Shown piece after piece: positions 20,095 to 27,631 of a stretch of 64,000 nucleotides of DNA. How positions within the stretch are numbered: position 1 is the stretch's first letter; each line of letters begins with the position of its first letter. The notes beneath the pieces are model-generated. The model saw nothing but the letters and a program-made list of their open reading frames with translations. It was not told the DNA's origin and made no database searches. The DNA comes from Saccharomycopsis crataegensis (lineage: Eukaryota; Ascomycota; Saccharomycetes; Ascoideales; Saccharomycopsidaceae), in NCBI RefSeq assembly GCF_037102585.1, contig NW_027043820.1:1-64000 (forward strand). Direction: 5' to 3'. The translations under genes were made by a program, and so were the position numbers.

Positions 20095-21426
20095 ATGAAA
20101 AGGATTCCCATAAGAACATTAAAAATGAATGATTTTGCAAAATATCTTGTTGCATTTATTGCAATTATCATACAAAATGTTGCCGCTAGTAATATAAGTT
20201 CATCTGGCGAAAAATCAGTTTTTGCCCATTTTATTGTTGGTAATGCTGCTAGTATGACACTTGAAGATTGGAAATCTGATATTGCTTTAGCACAGACTGC
20301 TCATATTGATGGATTTGCCTTGAATATAGCTTCGAATGATGGTACTAATGATGCTATATTGAACATTGCCTATGAAGCTGCCGAAACCTTGAATTTCAAA
20401 ATGTTTTTGAGTTTTGATTATGCCTCCACCGGGGCTTGGTCTTCTTCGGCTGTAATTTCAACTATCAATAAGTACAAAACATATCTGGCACAATTTCACT
20501 ATAGTGGTAAACCATTAGTTTCCACTTTTATCGGATCCTCAAACAAAGGCGACTGGGCAAATATCAAAGAGCAGACTGGGTGCTTCTTCATGCCGGATTG
20601 GACTGATTTGGGTACGCCAGAGGTAGTGGCTGCCGAAACAGTGATCGATGGTGCATTTAGCTGGGATGCTTGGCCTAATGGTCCAAATAATAAGACAACT
20701 ATTTCTGATACTGAATATAAAAGTTCCTTGGAAAGCAAACCTTATATGATGCCAGTATCTCCATGGTTCTATACCAATCTTCCTCAGTGGGATAAGAATT
20801 GGTTATGGCGAGGTGACGACTTATGGTATGAGAGATGGTTGCAAGTTTTGGATATCAACCCAGCATTAGTTGAAATAATATCTTGGAATGATTTTGGTGA
20901 ATCACATTATATTGGTCCTATTTATGAGATGGGAATTCCTTCAGGCGCTTCTTGGTATGTGGATGGAATGAAACACGATGGCTGGAGGGCACTTTTGCCA
21001 TTTTTCATAGACGCGTATAAAAGCGGTGAACTAAATGCAAAGCCAACTGAAGATGTACTTTCGTTTTGGTATAAGATAACTCCAAACACTGCAGGTGGCA
21101 CAGGTGGTACCACTGGAAACACTGCAAGTCAAGGTCAGACTATTTATCCAGTTTCCGAAGTCTCAGAAGACCTTATCTTCGTAAGCGTCATTGCGAAAAA
21201 TACAGCTACGTTATCTATCCAGATAGGAGGAACTTCTTCTATCACTTCATTCCCAATAAGTGCTGGTCCCAATTTTTATAGTATTCCAATGGGGAAGTCT
21301 TCAGGATCACCGATATTCACCTTGTCAAGAAATAACAAAACTGTGAAAAATGTAACGGGTCCTACAATTTTGCAAACAGCAACCAATGGATTAGTTAATT
21401 TCAATGCTTACTCCGGATCTGCCTGA
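20095..21426 (+). CDS. Secreted glycoside hydrolase family 71, alpha-1,3-glucanase (mutanase)
   Basis: This 443-residue extracellular or wall enzyme is predicted to hydrolyse alpha-1,3-glucan. GH71 signatures are visible: VFAHFIVGNA at the start of the barrel, DIALAQTAHIDGFALNI, KPLVSTFIGSS, FFMPDWTDLG, IDGAFSWDAWP and WNDFGESHYIGP. The acidic residues in DGFALNI, the PDWTD segment and WNDFGES are the likely active-site region. A signal peptide (hydrophobic AKYLVAFIAIIIQNVAA) follows; the second ATG, at 20125, gives a more typical signal sequence and may be the true start. After a Gly/Thr-rich linker (AGGTGGTTG, about residue 334) a beta-rich C-terminal domain of about 100 residues follows. 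Family members are common in filamentous fungi and fission yeast (Agn1/Agn2) but unusual in budding yeasts. It lies next to an adhesin, consistent with a cell-wall role. Confidence 0.9.
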   Translation: MKRIPIRTLKMNDFAKYLVAFIAIIIQNVAASNISSSGEKSVFAHFIVGNAASMTLEDWKSDIALAQTAHIDGFALNIASNDGTNDAILNIAYEAAETLNFKMFLSFDYASTGAWSSSAVISTINKYKTYLAQFHYSGKPLVSTFIGSSNKGDWANIKEQTGCFFMPDWTDLGTPEVVAAETVIDGAFSWDAWPNGPNNKTTISDTEYKSSLESKPYMMPVSPWFYTNLPQWDKNWLWRGDDLWYERWLQVLDINPALVEIISWNDFGESHYIGPIYEMGIPSGASWYVDGMKHDGWRALLPFFIDAYKSGELNAKPTEDVLSFWYKITPNTAGGTGGTTGNTASQGQTIYPVSEVSEDLIFVSVIAKNTATLSIQIGGTSSITSFPISAGPNFYSIPMGKSSGSPIFTLSRNNKTVKNVTGPTILQTATNGLVNFNAYSGSA

Positions 21427-21719
21427 AAGTACGCAAAGCATGATCATATGCGTCCTTAAGGAATCTTTAATATATATTTTAATAGATTATAGATACTAAT
21501 ATAGAGAAAAAATGCAAACAAATTTATAATATCACCGTAATTCTAACCTTGTCTTAAGCGTAATAAGTATGAAAGAAAATGAGCCTGAATTAGGCAATAC
21601 AATAGGAAGATTTCATCTGAAATAGGCGAACGGAATGGCTCACAAAATTTGGGTCGATTTTGGTATTATTGATGTGTGCAATCCGCAACAGTTTTTCACC
21701 ATGGTCAACAGCCTTGAGC

Positions 21720-22080
21720 TGATAACACCAAATAATCCCACTATTTTTATAGCTTTTAACTATTATTAATTACTACTATCATGTATATAGACACATAAGA
21801 CTCACAACCAAATTTCTGTAATGGTTTCGGTTACGTCTTTAGAACGCAACGTGATAGTTAATGTATATTAAAGTAGAATAAAATAAAAGAATAGGTGAAA
21901 TAAACCCTATTTATAGGTGAGAAAAGGAAATGGGACAACAAGATGAAAAGAGTAAGAAGTAATTAAAGATCTCGGAGATGAGAAATAATGGAGAGAAAAG
22001 GATTGGTGGAAAAACGAAATGGAGTTAATGAGAAGAGAAAAAAGTAGATCAGTGCCTAGATCAGTACGTAGATCATACAA
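21720..22080 (-). mobile_element. LTR-like dispersed repeat, copy B (fossil)
   Basis: In reverse orientation this stretch matches copies A and C: it begins TGTATGATCTACG, runs through CTTGTTGTCCCATTTCC and TTTTCTCACCTATAAATAGG, and continues with TTATCACGTTGCGTTC-like sequence. Identity to copy C is high over about 200 bp, so these two are the younger members. It has no coding sequence and no obvious target-site duplication. It lies between the convergent GH71 and BIO2 genes. Confidence 0.6.
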
Positions 22081-22272
22081 TTTCCCTTTTATATACTATT
22101 AAGTGTTTACATTTACTTTGTATTTTATTATCATTCCATTAATATTTATGAGCTGAGATTCAGATACACGTCCAATATACGGTCTCCAGTACGTGAGCCA
22201 TGTTGAAATCCACTATGCCTTACCCTAGCAATCATCCATTAAGCGAGTCTGACCAATAATGTAATTATTCTA

Positions 22273-23445
22273 TTAAACATATGTCTTCCTTTCAAAACTT
22301 TTCATTGGTTTTAGCCCCCATTTTTTGAGCATTTCAATATCTTCTTTCCAGCCATTACACATGGTTGTTAACATTTTTTCTCCAGTAAAGATGGCATTAC
22401 AACCACACATGAAGCATAAAAATTGCTCATGTTCTTTCATTGTATAACGACCTGCTGCCAACCTAATGATGGAATTTGGCATAATAAGTCTCGCAGTGGC
22501 AATGGTTTTCAAGATTTGTTCGAATTTCAATTTTCTTTCTGAGTTTGCTGGTAGATTTTCAAGCTCTTTTGCCATTGGGGTTCCTTTGATAGGTACCAAC
22601 CTATTAATAGGCAAGGATTCTGGATGCCTCTTCATTGTAGATAAAGTATGTAAAAAACTCACATGGTCTTCTTCAGTTTCACCTAGTCCCAAAATACCGC
22701 CTGTACATGCGTTAATACCTGCCTCTTGAACATTATTGATAGTTGCTAGCCTATCCGAGAATGCACGAGTTGAAATCACATTGGGATAATGTTCTCTAGA
22801 TGTGTCAATATTGTGATTGTAAGCAGTTAAACCTGCCTTAGCAAAATCATCGGCCTGCTGCTTATCAATCATGCCAAGGGTCACACATGTTTCAAGTTTC
22901 AATTCGTTATTGATCTTTTTAACCATTTCTGTGATTTTTTTCATGCCCGATTTACGTCCCTTCATTTCTCTCCATGCTGCTCCCATACAAAACCTTGTCG
23001 ACCCATTCTCTTTTGCAGTTTTTGCCTTTGCTAGAACTTCCTCAATTGAAATCATTTTTTCTGCTTCCACACCAGTATCGTATCTATTGGATTGTGCACA
23101 ATATTTACAGTCCTCAGTGCACCCTCCTGTCTTGATAGATAAAAGAGTACATAACTGCACTTCAGTGGGGTCATGGAATTTTCGATGTTGGACTTGAGCC
23201 TGAAATGCCAATTCCATTAACGGCATATTATAAATTTCTTTAATTTCCTCCACTGTCCAGGTGTTAATTGGCCTTTCAGTCAGCATTGCGATATCAATTG
23301 CTTTCATATGAGTGGCCGGTTGGCTTGGATTAATCGAATAGCTTTGTTGAACAGCAGTGCTAGCAACGCCATAGGCCCTCCTAGCGGCATACAGTAAGGT
23401 CGTTTTTGGAATAATTCTAATGATAAAAGACTTCAAAGCAATCAT
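22273..23445 (-). CDS. BIO2: Biotin synthase, mitochondrial
   Basis: This 390-residue radical-SAM enzyme inserts sulfur into dethiobiotin, the last step of biotin synthesis. An arginine-rich, acid-poor N-terminus (IIRIIPKTTLLYAARRAYG) is a mitochondrial presequence. The radical-SAM [4Fe-4S] ligands C109, C113 and C116 lie in GGCTEDCKYCAQSN. Further signatures are YNHNIDTS, GILGLGE and NRLVPIKGTPM, with AAGRYTM near the C-terminus contributing the arginine that binds the second cluster. The length agrees with fungal Bio2. ATG 23445 is the first in-frame start and places the presequence correctly. The gene is convergent with GH71. It is one of two vitamin genes in this region, the other being the thiamine-pathway Thi5 gene about 2.3 kb away. 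Confidence 0.96.
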   Translation of the reverse strand: MIALKSFIIRIIPKTTLLYAARRAYGVASTAVQQSYSINPSQPATHMKAIDIAMLTERPINTWTVEEIKEIYNMPLMELAFQAQVQHRKFHDPTEVQLCTLLSIKTGGCTEDCKYCAQSNRYDTGVEAEKMISIEEVLAKAKTAKENGSTRFCMGAAWREMKGRKSGMKKITEMVKKINNELKLETCVTLGMIDKQQADDFAKAGLTAYNHNIDTSREHYPNVISTRAFSDRLATINNVQEAGINACTGGILGLGETEEDHVSFLHTLSTMKRHPESLPINRLVPIKGTPMAKELENLPANSERKLKFEQILKTIATARLIMPNSIIRLAAGRYTMKEHEQFLCFMCGCNAIFTGEKMLTTMCNGWKEDIEMLKKWGLKPMKSFERKTYV

Positions 23446-24088
23446 TGTATTTGATGAGGCAACATAAAAAACAAGAAAAGAAAAAGGAAATAAGTGTTTT
23501 TGAAAAATTATAAATTGTTTGAATATTTGCTGCTTATATGCACTTTTTTATGTGCGGTGGGATTCACCGCTTTAAAATTTCCATTTTGAGACATGACTCG
23601 GAGTCATCCCCAACAAAAACATTAAGTAAACTCTCTTTTGATTAATAAACTAAGCCATCTGATTGGCTGAAACCCGATTGTTGTCAAGAGAAAAAAGGAA
23701 GCTGATTACAGTTTGTTATATAAAAAATCCAACATCATTTTAGATTATATGGAACTGACCATCCACCTGTTCTTTTTTATTTTTTTTTCTACTCAGCAAA
23801 TTAATCAATTCATTTTGCAGATTTGAGAATCTATATTAGCCTATTTTTGCCAGATGATTGGCATACGCGAGTATTAATTCTTTTCGGTATCATAGGAGTG
23901 GAAATTTTAAATCTAATGATTTACTTCAGTATCTATTTTTTTACCATTAATTGCTTCGAACTTCTAAAAGATTCCAAGCATAAAAAGCCAAGTTCCAAGT
24001 TTCAATAACTGCATCATTCCCTATAGGAAGTATAATATATTATCTTATATCATTCCCATTTCATCTCTTTTTATTTGTATTGATATGG
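23446..24088. other. Upstream region of BIO2
   Basis: AT-rich promoter DNA with no supported gene. A hydrophobic ORF at 23823-24008 (+) lacks an ATG start and a family. TGACTCGGAGTCATC at about 23594 contains an interrupted palindrome, GACTC-G-GAGTC, resembling the TGACTC site of Gcn4-type bZIP factors. Confidence 0.35.
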
Positions 24089-24289
24089 TTAAGTCAATGT
24101 ATGGTCACTAGGAGCAGGAATAGTGGATTTCATCATGGTCAACATAATGGAAGCTATATATTTGAGCTCATTGAATTCCTTAATAGTGAAACACCAAGTG
24201 TTTTCGTTGGTTTGATGGTGGATTGCAATTTGGGATGCTTTGTTCTGGGAAGCAGTTTCATTGGTGGTGTTAATATCTTCAGGGTTCAT
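24089..24289 (-). CDS. Small ORF of 66 residues, duplicated locally
   Basis: An intact ATG-to-stop ORF encoding a hydrophilic protein (starting MNPEDINTTNETASQNK, with NTWCFTIKEFNELKYIA in the middle). I do not recognise the family. Support comes from a diverged, interrupted copy 4.7 kb to the left (19381-19560), with alignable upstream DNA including TATTTATAAACCAG. That shows a duplicated locus but does not by itself prove coding. There is no signal peptide or membrane segment. It could be a short subtelomeric gene or the 3' part of a longer decayed gene. Confidence 0.35.
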   Translation of the reverse strand: MNPEDINTTNETASQNKASQIAIHHQTNENTWCFTIKEFNELKYIASIMLTMMKSTIPAPSDHTLT

Positions 24290-24679
24290 GATTGCCTAAC
24301 TAAATACTGGTTTATAAATACATAATGATAATCAAAACAAAAATGAAAATGATTAATAATTTATGAGCTGAAGTTTGATTAGGTGTCTTAAATATCTGAA
24401 TTATCTTGTAAGTATTTGGGGGGCATGAGTCCTTGGCTATTGCGCCATGTTAAGAGGTCTAAACTACAAAAAGACTGGCACATACCTCTGGTCCTACAGC
24501 AAAAAATCTGCTATCTCAATTTTCAAGCTATGAAAATTCATAATAACACATTGAAAAGAGTAGAATTTTTTTTTTGTAATTTGCAATACACTCTTCGAAT
24601 GTAAATTATTCTCAGTTTAAGTAACAAAATTTCCACTGCCTTTTACCTGCTTTTGTTTGGTAATCACGCATAAAAGCGA
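24290..24679. other. Spacer
   Basis: AT-rich DNA. An ORF of 62 codons at 24416-24604 (+) has no recognisable features. Nothing else is supported. Confidence 0.3.
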
Positions 24680-25008
24680 ATAATTCCAATAAGGATGAAG
24701 AGTTATTCCTTATACTATAACAATACTTATCTTAGCTGATATCGTATTGGCTATAGTAATAAGAAAGTCAAATAGCTATCACAGTAATTAGTCTCTAGCT
24801 ATTTGATGAACTCACAACTCAACTAATGGTTCGGGATATAACAACTTGCTATGACACTGACTTCTGTAGGTATAAACACAGTAAGGTATATGGTTATTCA
24901 GTATAAATAAAAATGGAGGAATAGTTAATTAATTGTTATGAGTTAACATAATTATAGGTTGAGAATTATTAAAGACAAAAGGACAACACAATAATAGGAA
25001 AGTAGGGT
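24680..25008 (-). mobile_element. LTR-like dispersed repeat, copy D (fossil)
   Basis: Read on the minus strand this begins GTCACCCTACTTTCC, passes CAACCTATAATTATGTTAAC, then CAAGTTGTTATATCCCGAACC and AGATAGC-like AATAGCTAGAGACTAATTAC, and ends near GATAAGTATTG and ACTCTTCATCC. The outer parts line up with copy A in the same order; the middle is more diverged. It is the oldest-looking of the four copies and has no coding region. Confidence 0.5.
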
Positions 25009-25019
25009 GACTATAATCG

Positions 25020-25225
25020 TACTATGTATGATAGTACGCTGCCATCGGGCTCCGCTGCACCCCAACGAGCATTTTTCCCCAAGCATATAATATACATTGA
25101 ATATCAATAGATAACATAATATTTTCAATTCCTAAATAATCTGTAGTATTTAATAAATATCTATATGTAGCAATACTTAATAACATAAATAAAGAATTGG
25201 GTACCATATTGGTTGTATGAATCCC
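25020..25225 (-). pseudogene. Mitochondrial-DNA-like fragment, candidate NUMT
   Basis: The minus strand contains a very AT-rich reading frame (MVPNSLFMLLSIATYRYLL, then LNTTDYLGIENIMLSIDIQ) in which nearly every leucine codon is TTA, as in yeast mitochondrial genes and unlike nuclear genes here, which prefer TTG. It ends in a GC-rich cluster (GGGGTGCAGCGGAGCCC at about 25045-25061) resembling the GC clusters of yeast mitochondrial DNA. I cannot name the source gene. The frame is short and has no nuclear-gene partner. The first interpretation is an insertion of mitochondrial DNA; a nuclear gene remnant is the alternative. Confidence 0.4.
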
Positions 25226-25745
25226 TGGGAAAAGTCTTGAATTCAAATTGACTAAAAATAATCAACTCAATAAAAAACATACGAAGGAAGAAACACGGGG
25301 CAGAATTTTCCGGTTATATTTGTAGAAATACATCATATGACGCTTTAAACAGAGGATTAGCCTGAAACAACTCCCTTGATCTTATAACCTTGACCTATAG
25401 GACACAATTCCTCGGAAAAGGTGGGTCGGTTAACACTGGCAAATCGCGTGCAGTTAACTTTTTTAAACAGCATCACCAAAAACTTGCATTTGCTTGCCCA
25501 TATTTTGCTAACTATGCACACCAGCAATTTATATTTGGATGGTTCTGAACACATGGTTTCGATCGGGCGTATAAACTGTGACTCCGGACTCTATATGCCC
25601 GAATGCTTGTATTTAAACAGTCATATGTAGGTTTCTGGCAACCGGAAGTGTCATTTAAAGATATGAATTATAAATATGGGACGGATTGCTAATGATTTCT
25701 CTATTAGTTTAGTTGAATAGACTATCAAACACCATCACCAACAAA
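25226..25745. other. Promoter region of the Thi5 gene
   Basis: No supported gene; the two overlapping ORFs at 25357-25630 on opposite strands look fortuitous. The final 90 bp are AT-rich and contain TAAATATGGGACGG. Thiamine repression would be expected from the family but no thiamine-regulatory element could be confirmed. Confidence 0.3.
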
Positions 25746-26762
25746 ATGACAACTGAGAAAATCACCTTTTGCTTCAACTGGCAAACTGCCCCATATCATA
25801 TCCCTGTGTACCTTGCACAAACCAAGGGCTACTTTAAAGATGTGGGCCTTGATATTGCGCTTTTGGAACCAACTAATCCGAGTGATGTTACTGAGTTGAT
25901 CGGCTCTGGTAAATGTGACATGGGTTTGAAGGCCATGGTCCATACATTGGCTGCTAAAGCCCGTGGTTTTCCTGTCACTTCCGTTGGATCCCTTTTGGAT
26001 GAGCCTTTCACTGGCGTCTTGTATTTAGAAGGATCAGGAATCACTACCGATTTCCGATCATTAAAAGGTAAGCGGATTGGATACGTGGGTGAATTTGGCA
26101 AAATCCAGATTGACGAGTTGACCAAACATTATGGGATGACTCCAGACGATTACACTGCGGTGAGATGCGGCATGAATGTTTCCAAATGTATCATCGAAGG
26201 CTCAATTGATGCTGGTATTGGTATCGAGTGTGTGCAGCAGGTTGAGTTGGAAGAATGGTGCCGCTCTCAAGGACGTCCTGCAACTGACGCGAAGATGTTG
26301 AGAATTGACAAGCTCGCAGAGTTGGGCTGTTGCTGCTTCTGCACGATTTTGTACATCTGCAATGACAACTTTTTGGAGAAAAACCCAGAAAAGGTCAGAA
26401 AGTTCATGAGCGCCATTAAAAAAGCTACCGATTTTGTGCTTCAAAACCCCGCTGAAGCCTGGGCGGAATATACTAATTTTAAGCCAGCAATGGGTACAAA
26501 CTTGGCCAGAAAAATGTTCGAGCGTTGCTACGCTTACTTGTCAGAATCTTTATATAACGTCCATCGTGACTGGCGCAAGGTGACTGCCTACGGTAAGCGA
26601 TTAGAAATCTTACCCGAGGACTATGAATCCAACTACACCAACAAGTACTTGTCCTGGGATGAACCTCAAGAAGCCAAAGACCCTTTGGAGGCCCAGAAAT
26701 TGATGGCTGCACACCAGGATATCTGCAGGGCCTCTGGTGGTTACCGTCGTTTGGTGTTGTAA
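25746..26762 (+). CDS. THI5: 4-amino-5-hydroxymethyl-2-methylpyrimidine phosphate synthase (thiamine pyrimidine branch)
   Basis: This 338-residue cytosolic enzyme makes HMP-P, the pyrimidine half of thiamine, from PLP and a histidine of its own chain; the reaction is single-turnover. Key residues fall exactly at the published yeast positions: PLP-binding K62 and substrate H66 in [11 protein letters not shown], and the iron-site motif CCCFC at 195-199. The fold is of the periplasmic-binding-protein type (NMT1/THI5-like). The start is ATG 25746 ([18 protein letters not shown]), the conserved N-terminus of the family; the open frame upstream contains no ATG. The length matches S. cerevisiae Thi5 (340). 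THI5-type genes are subtelomeric in S. cerevisiae, which fits this accessory neighbourhood. The GC content is visibly higher than that of its flanks. Confidence 0.97.
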   Translation: MTTEKITFCFNWQTAPYHIPVYLAQTKGYFKDVGLDIALLEPTNPSDVTELIGSGKCDMGLKAMVHTLAAKARGFPVTSVGSLLDEPFTGVLYLEGSGITTDFRSLKGKRIGYVGEFGKIQIDELTKHYGMTPDDYTAVRCGMNVSKCIIEGSIDAGIGIECVQQVELEEWCRSQGRPATDAKMLRIDKLAELGCCCFCTILYICNDNFLEKNPEKVRKFMSAIKKATDFVLQNPAEAWAEYTNFKPAMGTNLARKMFERCYAYLSESLYNVHRDWRKVTAYGKRLEILPEDYESNYTNKYLSWDEPQEAKDPLEAQKLMAAHQDICRASGGYRRLVL

Positions 26763-27631
26763 GTTGTCTTTCGATTTCTTTAGCTACATAGGTGACTTCT
26801 AACCTTATTCGATTAATATCTATCTTAAAATCCTGTAAGATTTTAGTTATCTATTTTTTTTTTTATAAAAAAAAAAACGGTTTGGAAGGTTACTCAATTT
26901 CCCTTACATATTCGTACAGAGTTACGATGTTTAAAAATAAACATCTTCTAAACATTTTTCCCTTTCGAAAAGAAAAAACAAAAAAATCAAATCATAAATA
27001 AAACCAAAGACGGTTTCCACACCCCAAAATGGACTGTGTTCACTCTTAATGCTGCAATATTTACACAACAACACGCCTCAAATCTCCGATATTCACAGAA
27101 AACGGCTTCTGGTATTTATTTTTTTGGGTACTGTCACTTGAAAAAATCGAATTGTTCCTAAATTGCACGCAAACAATATGTAATAGGTGGATGGTATGAG
27201 AATGAGCCAAATCTCATTAATTGAAGAGAAAAATATTTCTATAAATCATGGTATTGTAATATTAACTTGATTTTTTATTAAAATATTATATAAGGGATAA
27301 GTGGTTTAGTACCTCTTTAAATGGATAATGAGTATAGAATAGTAGTTATAAGATAAGGAATAACATAGTGAATAGTAGTTATAAGATAAGGAATAACATA
27401 GTGAATAACATAGTGAATAAGATAGGGAAAATAGAAAGGATCCGATAAGAAGTTATTGATTAGGTAATGAATGAACAAAACTGCTAGTATATGTTACAGA
27501 TGTGTTCCAGCGAGATAGCCTAATCCACTTATAATAGTTATCAATACATATATATAAATGAGTCAAATTTGCATTAGAAACCTCCTATTCTTTTATATTC
27601 AGTATATTACGGCTAATAACAGACTAAAACA
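26763..27631. other. Spacer between THI5 and the hydantoinase-like gene
   Basis: Convergent intergenic DNA, AT-rich. It holds a nested tandem repeat at 27337-27414, listed separately. A poly-T/poly-A inverted pair at 26856-26877 could form a hairpin near the THI5 3' end. No gene is seen. Confidence 0.4.
27337..27414. repeat. Nested tandem repeat (33 bp x2 plus 12 bp)
   Basis: A 33-bp unit (beginning GAATAGTAGTTATAAG and ending GAATAACATAGT) occurs at 27337-27369 and, without a change, at 27370-27402. The terminal 12 bp GAATAACATAGT is then repeated once more at 27403-27414, followed by a partial GAATAAGATAG. The perfect identity implies a recent expansion, so copy number may differ between strains. 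Confidence 0.85.

Noticed and set aside
25361-25395. Partial resemblance to a TPP riboswitch core upstream of THI5 (CCTGAAACAACTCCCTTGAT)
   Set aside because: The CTGAGA box is imperfect, the AACCTGAT part is missing and no matching stem could be drawn. It is not in an intron, where fungal TPP switches reside.
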